From an uncultured Tateyamaria sp. (GTDB lineage Bacteria > Pseudomonadota > Alphaproteobacteria > Rhodobacterales > Rhodobacteraceae): a stretch of 64,000 bases of DNA. This document shows, piece after piece, positions 52,105-61,594 of the stretch. Location: assembly GCF_947496075.1 (NCBI RefSeq), contig NZ_CANMBJ010000006.1, forward strand, positions 186,001-250,000, in the 5' to 3' direction. Positions within the stretch are counted from its first letter, which is position 1, and each line of letters opens with the position of its first letter. The notes below the pieces were generated by a model. It did not search any database. It saw nothing but the letters and a program-made list of their open reading frames with translations, and had not been told where the DNA came from. A program made the translations under genes and the position numbers.

Positions 52105-54870
52105 ATGACGGACAAGGTGACATTCACGCTGGATGGGCAAGAAGTGCAGGCTGAGGCCGGCATGACCATTTGGGAGGTCGCCAATGGGCGTGGTCTGGTG
52201 ATCCCGCATCTGTGCCACAAACCTGCGCCCGGCTATCGCCCCGATGGGAACTGTCGGGCGTGCATGGTGGAGATCGAAGGCGAGCGTGTTCTTGCTGCCT
52301 CGTGCATCCGGGAACCGGCGGACGGGATGGTTGTCACGACCAATTCCGCGCGGGCCGAGAGCGCGCGGAAGATGGTGGTCGAGATGCTGGTGGCAGATCA
52401 GCCCGAGCGGGACGTGGCGCACGACAAGTCCGCGCATCTTTGGGACATGGCCGAGATGAATGGTGTGTCCGAGAGCCGCTTTCCCAAGCTGGAAGAGGGG
52501 CGGATTCCGCTGCTTGACGACAGCCACGTGGCGATGTCCGTGAATTTGGATGCCTGCATTCAATGCGGCCTCTGTGTCCGTGCCTGCCGCGAGGTGCAGG
52601 TTAATGATGTGATCGGCATGGCGGGGCGCGGCCACGATGCTTATCCGACCTTCGACTTTGCCGACCCGATGGGCGAGAGCACATGTGTCGCCTGTGGCGA
52701 GTGTGTACAGGCCTGTCCGACGGGGGCGCTGATGCCCTCGACCGTCGTGGACGATGCGCAGGTTGGAGACAGCGCCGATTATGATGATGAAGTCGAAAGC
52801 ATTTGCCCGTTCTGCGGGGTAGGCTGTCAGATCTCGCTGAAAGTGAAGGACGGTAAGGTCAAATATGTCGAGGGCATCAACGGTCCCGCGAATGAGGGTC
52901 GGCTGTGTGTGAAGGGCCGGTTCGGCTTTGATTACATCCACCACGATCACCGCCTGACAAAGCCGCTGATCCGCCGCGAGGATGCACCCGCGAAGGGGTT
53001 GAACGTCGACCCGGGCAGCTGGTCGACCCATTTCCGCGAAGCGTCTTGGGAAGAAGCGCTGGATTTCGCCGCAAATGGCTTGAAGGGTCGTGGGCGTGAA
53101 GTGGCTGGTTTTGGATCGGCCAAGTGCACGAATGAAGAGGCATACCTGTTCCAGAAGATGATCCGGCAGGGCTTTGGTCACAACAACGTGGACCACTGCA
53201 CGCGGTTGTGCCACGCGTCGTCCGTGGCCGCGCTGATGGAGAATGTGGGGTCGGGCGCAGTGACCGCGACCTTCAACGAGATCGAGAATGCGGATGTGGC
53301 GATTGCCATCGGCTGCAACCCGATCGAGAACCACCCTGTCGCGGCCACCTATTTCAAGCAGTTCACCAAGCGGGGCGGCAAGCTGATCGTCATGGACCCG
53401 CGTGGGCAGGCGCTGAAGCGCTTTGCCAGTCACATGCTGCAGTTCCGGCCCGGCGCGGATGTGTCGATGCTGAACGCGATCATGCATGTGATCGTCGAAG
53501 AGGGTCTGTATGACCAGCAGTACATCGACGCCTACACCGAGAACTGGGAGGCGGAGAAGGAGCACCTGGCTGGCTTCCCCCCCGAGAAGATGGCGGAGAT
53601 TTGTGGGATCGAGGCGGATGTGCTGCGCGATGTGGCGCGGACCTTTGCCGGCGCCAAGTCAGCCATGATCTTCTGGGGCATGGGCGTGTCGCAGCACATT
53701 CACGGGACGGACAACTCGCGCTGTTTGATTTCGCTGGCTTTGATGACCGGTCAGGTCGGACGCCCGGGCGCTGGTCTGCACCCGCTGCGCGGTCAGAACA
53801 ATGTGCAGGGCGCCTCGGACGCGGGCCTGATCCCGATGTTCCTGCCGGATTATCAGACCGTGACGGATGATGGCGTGCGCTCGGCCTTTACCGATGTGTG
53901 GGGCTCTGGCGACTTCTCGAATGAGAAGGGTCTGACAGTAACCGAGATCATGGATGCGGTTCATGCAGATGAGATCAAGGCGATGTATATTCTGGGTGAG
54001 AACCCGGCAATGTCCGACCCGGATGTGGAGCATGCACGGGATGCACTGGCGAAGCTCGACCATCTGGTGGTGCAGGACATCTTTATCACTGAGACGGCGA
54101 ATTATGCGGATGTGATCCTGCCTGCATCGGCTTTTGCCGAGAAGACGGGGACGGTGACCAACACCAACCGTCAGGTCCAGATGGGACGGCCTGCCGTACC
54201 ACCACCGGGCGACGCCAAAGAAGATTGGTGGATTGAGGTAGAGCTGGCAAAGCGGTTAGGCCTTGGCTGGAGCTATGAAAGCCCGGCGGATGTGTTTGCC
54301 GAGATGAAGCTGAACATGGCGAGCCTGAACAACATCACATGGGAGCGGCTGGAGGGGCAGAATGCGGTGACATATCCGTCTTTGTCACCCGAAGATCCGG
54401 GTCAGGCGATTGTCTTTGGCGACGGTTTCCCCCGTCCCGACGGGCGTGCGCGGTTCACACCCGCTGCCGTCATTCCGCCCGATGACGTGCCGGATGCCGA
54501 CTATCCGATGATCCTGACAACGGGTCGGCAGTTGGAGCACTGGCACACCGGGTCAATGACGCGCCGGGCATCTGTATTGGACGCGGTCGAGCCCGAGGCC
54601 AACTGTTCGTTGCACCCGTCCACTCTGCGCAAGCTGGGTGTGTCTGCGGGTGGCATGGTGCGTTTGACCACCAAGCGCGGGTCGATCGAGATCATGGCGC
54701 GTGAGGATCGGGCCGTGGCGCCGGATATGGTGTTTCTGCCTTTTGCCTTTGTAGAGGCTGCGGCAAATATCCTGACAAACCCTGCTGTCGATCCCTATGG
54801 CAAGATTCCGGAATTCAAGTTCTCGGCCGTTCGGGTTGAGGCGGTAACCGGGGCCGTCGCGGCGGAGTGA
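52105..54870 (+). CDS. fdhA: Formate dehydrogenase alpha subunit (Mo-bis-PGD, multi-FeS)
   Basis: The 921-residue protein has a [2Fe-2S] domain (about 1-80, CRACMVEIEG), a His/Cys cluster region, two ferredoxin-like sites (CIQCGLCVRAC and CVACGECVQACPTG, about 150-210), and a [4Fe-4S] site CPFCGVGC (about 234-241) leading into the molybdopterin domains. The metal-ligand Cys is probably in CTRLCHASS (about 364-372). This layout is that of cytosolic NAD-linked formate dehydrogenase alpha subunits. The beta/gamma (FdsB/FdsG-type) subunits and FdhD are not adjacent, so its electron acceptor must be encoded elsewhere. The start has GGGAGACG upstream. Confidence 0.88.
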   Translation: MTDKVTFTLDGQEVQAEAGMTIWEVANGRGLVIPHLCHKPAPGYRPDGNCRACMVEIEGERVLAASCIREPADGMVVTTNSARAESARKMVVEMLVADQPERDVAHDKSAHLWDMAEMNGVSESRFPKLEEGRIPLLDDSHVAMSVNLDACIQCGLCVRACREVQVNDVIGMAGRGHDAYPTFDFADPMGESTCVACGECVQACPTGALMPSTVVDDAQVGDSADYDDEVESICPFCGVGCQISLKVKDGKVKYVEGINGPANEGRLCVKGRFGFDYIHHDHRLTKPLIRREDAPAKGLNVDPGSWSTHFREASWEEALDFAANGLKGRGREVAGFGSAKCTNEEAYLFQKMIRQGFGHNNVDHCTRLCHASSVAALMENVGSGAVTATFNEIENADVAIAIGCNPIENHPVAATYFKQFTKRGGKLIVMDPRGQALKRFASHMLQFRPGADVSMLNAIMHVIVEEGLYDQQYIDAYTENWEAEKEHLAGFPPEKMAEICGIEADVLRDVARTFAGAKSAMIFWGMGVSQHIHGTDNSRCLISLALMTGQVGRPGAGLHPLRGQNNVQGASDAGLIPMFLPDYQTVTDDGVRSAFTDVWGSGDFSNEKGLTVTEIMDAVHADEIKAMYILGENPAMSDPDVEHARDALAKLDHLVVQDIFITETANYADVILPASAFAEKTGTVTNTNRQVQMGRPAVPPPGDAKEDWWIEVELAKRLGLGWSYESPADVFAEMKLNMASLNNITWERLEGQNAVTYPSLSPEDPGQAIVFGDGFPRPDGRARFTPAAVIPPDDVPDADYPMILTTGRQLEHWHTGSMTRRASVLDAVEPEANCSLHPSTLRKLGVSAGGMVRLTTKRGSIEIMAREDRAVAPDMVFLPFAFVEAAANILTNPAVDPYGKIPEFKFSAVRVEAVTGAVAAE

Positions 54871-54902
54871 TCCGAATGTGCGCCTGACGGCGCGCATGAT
54901 TC

Positions 54903-54962
54903 CATCTTGTGAATGAGGGGTTTCACCCCTCAAACTCCCCAAAGTTTGTTTGGCAAGATGAA
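54903..54962 (+). repeat. Hairpin and GCAAGATG repeat after fdhA, copy 2
   Basis: A stem GAGGGG (54915-54920) and CCCCTC (54926-54931) with a five-base loop follows fdhA. A longer-range pair, CATCTTG (54903-54909) and CAAGATG (54954-54960), brackets it. The right arm matches the block at 50879-50900. It may terminate the fdhA transcript. Confidence 0.5.
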
Positions 54963-54971
54963 GGATGCGGG

Positions 54972-56159
54972 ATGGTTGATACGGCGCGCTTTTTGACGGA
55001 CTTGCATGCTTTGTGCCAGTTCGGTGCTTCGGGCGTTGGCAAGGGGGTGGTACGCCCCGCGTATTCCAAGGCTGACATGGCAGCGCGCGATTGGTTGGCG
55101 TCGCGGATGGCCGACGCCGGGTTGACGCCGCGCTTTGATGCGATGGGGAACTTGTTTGGACTGGCCGAAGGGCCGTCATTGCTGCTTGGGTCGCATTCCG
55201 ACAGTCAGCCACAGGGCGGGTGGTTGGACGGTGCCTTGGGAGTGGTTGCGGCGTTGGAAGTGTCACGGGCAAGCGTCGAAGTTGGCGGGCCTGCCATTTC
55301 GGTTGTCTCTTTTCAGGATGAAGAAGGTCGGTATGGCGTCACGACCGGATCCAACGTGTGGTCGGGTGGGCTGTCCTTGGCCGAGGCGGATGCGTTGCTG
55401 GATCATGACGATGTTCCGCTTGGGCAGGCGCGGGAGGTGGTTGGGGATCGCGCAGGCGCGCCTGTCGATCCGACGCAATTCACCGGCTTCGTCGAATTGC
55501 ATATCGAGCAGGGCGCGACGCTGGACACCGCGAGCGAGCAGATAGGTGTCGTAACCGATATCGTCGGCATTCGAGATCGGGTGATCACGTTGACCGGGCA
55601 ACAGAACCATGCGGGTACCACGGCAATGGCGCTACGGCGGGATGCGTTTCAGGGGCTGGTTGCCTTTTCCAGTCGGCTGAACGAGCGGTTGCGAAATGTG
55701 GTCACGCCGCAATCCGTTTGGACTATTGGGCATGTGGCGGTCAGCCCCAATGCGTCGTCCATCGTGCCGGGCCAGGTGCGCTTTTCCATGCAATGGCGGG
55801 ATGCGGATGTGGCCCGGTTGGCACGGATGGAGGCAGTGATTGAGGAAACGCTGTCCGAGGTAGCGGCAGAACTAGACCTTGGTGTCGAGAAAGGGCCGCT
55901 TCTGGGATTGGAGCCCGTGGCGATGGATGTTGATCTGCGCGCGAAGCTTGAAGCAGGTGCCGAGAAGGTCGCACCGGGCAAATGGCGGCGGATGCCTTCA
56001 GGTGCCCTGCATGACGCGACAAATGTGGCCCGGTGTGTGCCGGTTGCAATGCTGTTTGTGCCGTCAATCGGCGGGATCAGCCATGCGTTTGAGGAGGATA
56101 CGGACGAGGCCGATCTTGTTGCGGGCCTGAAGGTGTTGGCCCATGCCGCCGGGCTTTAG
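54972..56159 (+). CDS. M20-family N-carbamoyl/allantoate amidohydrolase
   Basis: The 395-residue protein has the dinuclear metal-site motifs of the hydantoinase/carbamoylase group: [22 protein letters not shown] (about 74-95), [19 protein letters not shown] (about 177-185) and a C-terminal [13 protein letters not shown]. It should hydrolyse an N-carbamoyl amino acid, allantoate or ureidoglycolate-type substrate. Allantoate would link it to the purine genes of this window, which lack an explicit allantoate step. ATG 54972 is used; upstream in-frame sequence lies in the repeat. Confidence 0.82.
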   Translation: MVDTARFLTDLHALCQFGASGVGKGVVRPAYSKADMAARDWLASRMADAGLTPRFDAMGNLFGLAEGPSLLLGSHSDSQPQGGWLDGALGVVAALEVSRASVEVGGPAISVVSFQDEEGRYGVTTGSNVWSGGLSLAEADALLDHDDVPLGQAREVVGDRAGAPVDPTQFTGFVELHIEQGATLDTASEQIGVVTDIVGIRDRVITLTGQQNHAGTTAMALRRDAFQGLVAFSSRLNERLRNVVTPQSVWTIGHVAVSPNASSIVPGQVRFSMQWRDADVARLARMEAVIEETLSEVAAELDLGVEKGPLLGLEPVAMDVDLRAKLEAGAEKVAPGKWRRMPSGALHDATNVARCVPVAMLFVPSIGGISHAFEEDTDEADLVAGLKVLAHAAGL

Positions 56160-56377
56160 GCGGCGCGCGCGTATCCCCGTCTGATGGCCCGTTGTCTGTA
56201 GCGGTCGGCGGCGGTTGATGCGGCACGCAGATCGCTGTGGCAGGTTACACGCTGGCAGGGCTTGCCGCCGATCAATCCCCATTCGATGACCACGGAGGCT
56301 TCGGCAAACAGGTTCAGTGTGATCTCAACCCGGTAGAACCGGCTGTGACTGGAACGGTAGAGGAGTGCTTCAATCAT
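56156..56377 (-). CDS. WGR-domain protein
   Basis: The 73-residue protein is essentially one WGR-like domain: [21 protein letters not shown], then [22 protein letters not shown]. The central WGR motif appears as WGLIG. WGR domains are found in PARP and some bacterial DNA-damage proteins, and short stand-alone versions are common in alphaproteobacteria; their function is unknown. It converges on the M20 gene, overlapping it by 4 bases. Confidence 0.75.
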   Translation of the reverse strand: MIEALLYRSSHSRFYRVEITLNLFAEASVVIEWGLIGGKPCQRVTCHSDLRAASTAADRYRQRAIRRGYARAA

Positions 56378-56404
56378 GTTTCGATTCTGCCACGGGTTGA
56401 ATCG

Positions 56405-57106
56405 TCATGTCCACTGCACATCGCCCAAAAAGATGTAACCGGCGCCATAGATCGTTTTGATCAAGCGTGGGTTCTTGGGATCTTCGCGCAGTTTTGTGCG
56501 CAAACGGCTGATGCGTACATCCATCGCGCGATCAAAGCTGTCACCGGCACCACCGCCCAGGCTTTCCTGCATTTGCGCCCGGCTGATCAAGCGTTTTGGC
56601 GCATCCAGAAACAGGCGTAACACTTCGCCTTCGGCATGAGAGAACGGCGTTTCCTGACCTGCTTCATCGGTCAATGTATAGCTGTCGAACGACGCCTCCC
56701 ATCCATTGAAACGGGCGATCTGCCCAGTTTGGGTTGCTGCCTTGGGCGTGCGCAGTCGCACCCGGATGCGGGCGACAACCTCGGCTGGATCGAAGGGTTT
56801 GATGATGTAGTCATCAGCGCCCAATTCCAGCCCGGTCACCCGGTCCTGCACCTGCGCACGGCCCGAGATGATGATGACCGCAGCCCCTTGTTCGAGGGCG
56901 AGTTTGTGGACGAGGGTCAACCCATCGGTGTCCGGCAGACCCAGATCGACAAGGCAGACATCGGGTTTGTGAGTCTTGAGCGCGGCTTCAAACGCCGCGG
57001 CGCGGGAAAAGGACAAGGTGCGAAACCCTGCTTCTTCCAAAGCGTCGGCAAGGATTGTGCGGATCGCCGGTTCATCGTCAAGGATGGTGACAAGTGGTTT
57101 GGTCAT
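56405..57106 (-). CDS. OmpR-family response regulator
   Basis: The 233-residue protein has a receiver domain with the phospho-acceptor Asp in VCLVDLGLPDTDG (about residue 53), the conserved Lys in YIIKPFDPAEVVARI and a C-terminal winged helix (SHAEGEVLRLFLDAPKRLISR, MDVRISRLRTKLREDP). It overlaps the sensor kinase gene by 4 bases, so the two form a cognate pair. Targets are unknown; the divergent acyl-CoA ligase locus at 59189 is a candidate. Confidence 0.9.
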   Translation of the reverse strand: MTKPLVTILDDEPAIRTILADALEEAGFRTLSFSRAAAFEAALKTHKPDVCLVDLGLPDTDGLTLVHKLALEQGAAVIIISGRAQVQDRVTGLELGADDYIIKPFDPAEVVARIRVRLRTPKAATQTGQIARFNGWEASFDSYTLTDEAGQETPFSHAEGEVLRLFLDAPKRLISRAQMQESLGGGAGDSFDRAMDVRISRLRTKLREDPKNPRLIKTIYGAGYIFLGDVQWT

Positions 57107-58995
57107 GCCGCATCCGCCTGAAGGAGCGCAGCAAGGTCAGATGCCTCAAACGGCTTGCGCAGAACCGGGGCAGCAAGCGCTGCAGTTTGATACATTGTGT
57201 CACCCGGCGGAAGTGAGGTCATCAGAATTACGGGCAGGCTGCCGTGCAATTGGTTTGCGAGGTCAATGCCGGTACGGCTGCCGGACCCAAGGTTGATGTC
57301 GGACAGCACAAGGCCAATGTCGGGCAGGTCCGCCGTGAGGGCGATGGCTTCGTCCACACCTGCAGCTTCGATCACGGCATGGCCCATGCCCATCAATAAA
57401 TCGCGGTAGTGTTGGCGCAAATCCGGGTCATCCTCGACCAGCAGGACGAGCGCGCCTGCCAGCTGTGGGGCGGGGCGGAGGGGTAGGCGCAGACGCACTT
57501 GTGCGCCAATCTCTCCGTTGCCCAGTTTCAGATCACCGCCCGCACGCTTGGTCATGTCATAAACCATGGGCAGGCCCATACCCGACCCTTCGGACCCCTT
57601 GGTGGTAAAGAATGGGTCGAACCCGTGCTCCAACGCGTCATTGGAAAAGCCGGGGCCGGTGTCGGTGACAATAAATTCCAGCCATGTGTCGTGGACTGGG
57701 CGCGCCGTCAGGGTGATGTCCCCCTTAGTGCCGCAGGCGTCGCGGGCGTTCAGGATGAGGTTCAACAGGCTGTCCTTGACCAGACCTGGGTCCAGCATAT
57801 GGGGACCCGTGACAGTGGTGAAGGTGCTGAGTGTGAGACCTGGCGGCAGGGTCGATTGCGCCATGGTTGTCACATCGCCCAGCAGCGTTTCGATATCAGT
57901 CGCGGCGGGGCGCATGGCGCGGCCTGCCGTCATGTCGGCGATTGAGTTGAGCAGTTCGCCGCCGCGGCGGGTGGCGGAGAGGGTGCCGTCGATCAGGTCC
58001 TGTGCGCCTGCTGGCAAGCTGCCCATACGGGAAAGTTTGGATTGCAGGCCGAGGATAATGGTAAGCAGGTTGGAGAAGTCGTGGGCCATCCCGGAAGTCA
58101 TCTGTGCAGCGAGTGTGCGGCGGCGGTTCTGCTGCAGAGCGACGCGGGCTTGTGTTTCTTCGGTAATGTCCATCGACAGGATATAGACGCCACCGGAGGC
58201 CTCCGGTGTGAACGCCACACGGATGCGTCTGGCGCTTGCCTCGTCCGTGAATTCAAACACGGATGCCTCGCCCTTGTAGGCGCGGGCCAGGTTCGATGCG
58301 ATGCGCCCGTAGGCAAAGGTACCAAGTGCATCCGAGATGTGTTGACCGACAATGTCAGATGGGCGGCTGGGAATGACCGTACTAAGCCGTCTGTTAGAGT
58401 AGGTATAGTGACCGCTGGCATCCACAAGCGCGATGTGGGCTGGCATCATCTCGGTTGTTAGGCGCGTGCGGGCCTCGGTTTCGGTCAGCTGACGTTTGGC
58501 TTCTTCAAGCGCAGAAACGGTTGCGGCCAATTGGCGGTTCGTGGCACTCAGCGCTTCGGTGTGTTGCAGAACCTGATCAGACAGTTCCGTTGCGCGGGCG
58601 CGCAGCAGGGCCTCTTGCGCCTTGATATGCGAAATGTCGGTATAGACAGTGACCCACCCGCCCTGTGGCAGGGGGGACCCTTCGACGCTGATGGTGCGTC
58701 CATTGGCGCGGGTGCGCTCCATGTAATGCGGTTCAAAGGCAAGCGCCTGATCCACACGTTCCTGCACAAAGCTGTCCAGATCGTCGATCGGGCCGTATTC
58801 ACCGCGCTTGGCCAGATGCGTGATCGTTTCGCGAAAGGTTGAGCCGGGGGTGACGAGTGCGTCAGGCAAATCAAACATCTGCTGGAACGGCGCATTGCAG
58901 ACCGCAAGCCGCAAATCCTGATCATAGATCGTCAGCGCCTGCGCGATTAGGTTCAGGCCCGAGGCCGTCAGCGATGCCGTATGATCTTGTGCCAT
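57103..58995 (-). CDS. PAS-PAS hybrid sensor histidine kinase
   Basis: The 630-residue protein lacks transmembrane segments. It has an N-terminal PAS_7-like domain (about 10-130), a short coiled coil, a second PAS domain (about 180-290), a HisKA-type GMAHDFSNLLTIILGLQ with the phosphoacceptor His near 304, an ATPase domain (NLILNARDACG, DTGPGF, EGSGMGLPMVYDMTK) and a C-terminal receiver (LVLLVEDDPDLRQ, LVLSDINLG). It is a cytosolic hybrid kinase. It is divergent from the acyl-CoA ligase gene. Confidence 0.9.
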   Translation of the reverse strand: MAQDHTASLTASGLNLIAQALTIYDQDLRLAVCNAPFQQMFDLPDALVTPGSTFRETITHLAKRGEYGPIDDLDSFVQERVDQALAFEPHYMERTRANGRTISVEGSPLPQGGWVTVYTDISHIKAQEALLRARATELSDQVLQHTEALSATNRQLAATVSALEEAKRQLTETEARTRLTTEMMPAHIALVDASGHYTYSNRRLSTVIPSRPSDIVGQHISDALGTFAYGRIASNLARAYKGEASVFEFTDEASARRIRVAFTPEASGGVYILSMDITEETQARVALQQNRRRTLAAQMTSGMAHDFSNLLTIILGLQSKLSRMGSLPAGAQDLIDGTLSATRRGGELLNSIADMTAGRAMRPAATDIETLLGDVTTMAQSTLPPGLTLSTFTTVTGPHMLDPGLVKDSLLNLILNARDACGTKGDITLTARPVHDTWLEFIVTDTGPGFSNDALEHGFDPFFTTKGSEGSGMGLPMVYDMTKRAGGDLKLGNGEIGAQVRLRLPLRPAPQLAGALVLLVEDDPDLRQHYRDLLMGMGHAVIEAAGVDEAIALTADLPDIGLVLSDINLGSGSRTGIDLANQLHGSLPVILMTSLPPGDTMYQTAALAAPVLRKPFEASDLAALLQADAA

Positions 58996-59188
58996 GCCAC
59001 ATGGCTAGCACTGGTTTCCGGGCCCGCACAACGGGGCGCGGTCCGCTTGTTACAATTCGTAAGGTTTGGGAAAACATCAGGAAAAAGTTGACGCGCAGCG
59101 TGTGGGCGACATCCTTAGACGTAGAAAGAATCGTCTGAGCGATCATGCGTGCCTCTCGGGAGAAGAGGTGCGCTGGGGAGGAACATAC

Positions 59189-61159
59189 GTGGTCAAGTCG
59201 TCTGAGGGCGCGAACGGGCTGAAATCCGTACCTGCGCTGCTACACCGGAACGCCAAGGAATTTGGATCGGCTCCCGCCTATCGCGAAAAAGAATTCGGGA
59301 TATGGCAAAGCTGGACGTGGGGCCAGACGCTCGAAGAGGTCGAAGCGCTGGCACTTGGGTTGATCGACCTAGGCGTGCAGCCCGGTGATCATATCGCCGT
59401 CATCGGCCGCAATCGTCCCTACCTCTACTGGTCCATGATGTCAGCGCAGATGGCGGGCGCAATCCCAGTGCCGCTGTACCAAGACGCTGCGGCCGAAGAG
59501 ATGGCCTATACCCTCGACCACTCCGGCGCGCGTTTTGTCATCGCAGGCGATCAGGAGCAGGTGGACAAGGTGATCGAGGTACAGGGCCAACTGCCTGAAT
59601 TTGAGCAGATGATTTACCTCGATCCGCGAGGTTTGCGGAAATACGATCATTCCAAGCTGCATCAGTATAGCCATGTGCAGGACGCCGGCCGGGCCAAGAG
59701 GGATGAACTGGCGCCGGAGATGGCCAAGCGCATTGCCGCGCTGGATTACGACAGCACCTGCGTGATGCTGTATACGTCCGGGACGACTGGCAAACCCAAG
59801 GGCGTCGTGTTGTCGAACCGAAATGTCATTGAGACATCGAAATCATCATCTGAGTTTGACGGGTTGCGGCAGTCGGACGACATTCTGGCCTATCTACCGA
59901 TGGCATGGGTCGGGGACTTCATCTTTTCCGTGGGGCAGGCGCTGTGGTCGGGGTTCTGCACGAATTGCCCTGAGAGTGCTGACACGATGCATGTGGACCT
60001 GCGCGAAATCGGGCCGACCTACTATTTCGCCCCGCCGCGTGTGTTCGAGACGCAACTGACCAACGTGATGATCCGCATGGAGGATGCGGGCAGCTTCAAG
60101 CAGAAGATGTTCCACTACTTCATGGCGCATGCGCGCAAGGTTGGGCCCGCCATTCTGGACGGTAAGTCCGTCGGGTTCATGGACCGCCTGAAATACAGTC
60201 TGGGCGAGCTGATGGTCTATGGGCCGCTCAAGAACACGCTTGGCTTCAGCCGTGTGCGGGTTGGCTATACAGCCGGTGAGGCCATTGGCCCGGAAATCTT
60301 TGATTTCTATCGCTCTTTGGGCATTAACCTAAAGCAGCTCTATGGTCAGACAGAAGCGACAGTGTTCATCACTGCGCAGCCCGATGGCGAGGTGCGCAGC
60401 GACACGGTGGGCGTGAAATGCCCCGGGGTCGAGTTGAAGATCGAGCCCAATGGCGAAGTGTTCTATCGCTCGCCAGGCGTGTTCGTGGAGTATTACAAAA
60501 ACGCCGAAAGCACGGCGGACACCAAGGATTCCGAGGGTTGGGTGGCCACTGGCGATGCTGGGTTCATCGAGGAAGACACCGGCCATCTGCGCATCATCGA
60601 CCGGGCCAAGGATGTGGGACAGATGGCGTCAGGTGCGCTATTCGCGCCCAAATATGTTGAGAACAAGCTGAAGTTCTTCCCGAACATTCTTGAGGCCGTT
60701 GTGTTTGGGAACGGGCGCAATGAATGCACGGCTTTCATCAACATCGACCTGACCGCCGTGGGCAACTGGTCGGAGCGTAACAACATTGCCTATGCGTCTT
60801 ATCAGGAACTTGCGGGGCATCCGCAGGTTCTGGCCACGATCACCGAACACGTCGAAGACGTGAACCAGTCCGTGGCTGAGGACGAGATGCTGTCAGGCTG
60901 CCAGGTGCATCGTTTTGTCGTCCTGCACAAAGAGCTTGACGCCGATGACGGTGAGTTGACCCGCACGCGCAAGGTGCGCCGACGGATCATTGAAGAGAAG
61001 TACGAGGACATCATTGCAGCGCTCTATGATGGCTCGTCCGAGGTGTCGACGGTGACCGAGGTGACCTATGAAGACGGGCGCAAGGGATCGATTTCGGCAA
61101 CGCTTGAGGTGCGCGCGGCGGTGACATCCGCGGTTGCGCAAAAGATGGCGGCGGAGTGA
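59189..61159 (+). CDS. AMP-forming long-chain acyl-CoA ligase
   Basis: The 656-residue protein has ANL motifs YTSGTTGKPKGVVLSNRN (about 190-207), AYLPMAWVGD, GYTAGEAIGPE, LYGQTEATVF and WVATGDAGFIEED, with RTRKVRRRIIEEKY near the C-terminus. It activates a fatty or aromatic acid as its CoA thioester. I chose GTG 59189, with GGGGAGGA seven bases upstream; the longer frame from 59066 has no such site. LivG-type ABC genes with such ligases are common, and a livG-like gene follows after a 435-base gap. Confidence 0.83.
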   Translation: MVKSSEGANGLKSVPALLHRNAKEFGSAPAYREKEFGIWQSWTWGQTLEEVEALALGLIDLGVQPGDHIAVIGRNRPYLYWSMMSAQMAGAIPVPLYQDAAAEEMAYTLDHSGARFVIAGDQEQVDKVIEVQGQLPEFEQMIYLDPRGLRKYDHSKLHQYSHVQDAGRAKRDELAPEMAKRIAALDYDSTCVMLYTSGTTGKPKGVVLSNRNVIETSKSSSEFDGLRQSDDILAYLPMAWVGDFIFSVGQALWSGFCTNCPESADTMHVDLREIGPTYYFAPPRVFETQLTNVMIRMEDAGSFKQKMFHYFMAHARKVGPAILDGKSVGFMDRLKYSLGELMVYGPLKNTLGFSRVRVGYTAGEAIGPEIFDFYRSLGINLKQLYGQTEATVFITAQPDGEVRSDTVGVKCPGVELKIEPNGEVFYRSPGVFVEYYKNAESTADTKDSEGWVATGDAGFIEEDTGHLRIIDRAKDVGQMASGALFAPKYVENKLKFFPNILEAVVFGNGRNECTAFINIDLTAVGNWSERNNIAYASYQELAGHPQVLATITEHVEDVNQSVAEDEMLSGCQVHRFVVLHKELDADDGELTRTRKVRRRIIEEKYEDIIAALYDGSSEVSTVTEVTYEDGRKGSISATLEVRAAVTSAVAQKMAAE

Positions 61160-61347
61160 AGATGCTGGTTCGACGCTCGGCTGCGCCATCGCCCCGCCCA
61201 CCATCCCGTTTGGCGCATCATGTCATGCTGTGGGCTTGTGAGGCAGACCGGCCCTCCGGGGGGGATTTTTTTGAAACAGGGAATGAGCATCCCGTTGCAA
61301 ACGCCTTAGGGCGGTGTTTGAGACCTGAGTGGGCGGAACCCTTGAGC
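61160..61347. other. Intergenic gap after the acyl-CoA ligase
   Basis: The 435-base gap between the ligase and livG holds only the small leftward gene at 61348-61512. Nothing else is supported in 61160-61347. Confidence 0.4.
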
Positions 61348-61512
61348 TTAGTCTTTAAACACGTGCCGGACTGCGCAGGAAAGTCGGTTGTCGCCAGTGA
61401 AATGTCCGATGTTCCGGCGCATGGTTTTTCTCGTTTCTGCCGCACTCAGCCCCTTTCGGCGGCAATCGAATGCGAGTTTCAGCAGGTAGCGGCGTTCAAG
61501 TGCATCAAACAT
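61348..61512 (-). CDS. Small basic protein, unknown function
   Basis: A 54-residue frame begins MFDALERRYLLKLAFDCRRK and continues LSAAETRKTMRRNIGHF. It has an excellent GGAGGG ribosome binding site six bases before the ATG at 61512, which is why I accept this start over the longer frame to 61596. It is rich in Arg/Lys, soluble and probably helical. It sits alone on the minus strand between two rightward genes. I do not recognise a family. Confidence 0.5.
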   Translation of the reverse strand: MFDALERRYLLKLAFDCRRKGLSAAETRKTMRRNIGHFTGDNRLSCAVRHVFKD

Positions 61513-61594
61513 TGGGAACCCTCCGAAATGTGTCCTGAGCTTACGCATAGATTGGTTAACATGCCCCCAATACGGCGGGCGATGGAGGTGACGC

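Noticed and set aside
52081..53565. Long 494-codon open frame on the minus strand
   Set aside because: It lies fully opposite the formate dehydrogenase gene, whose Fe-S and molybdopterin motifs are clear. The minus frame is a GC-rich shadow with no motif.
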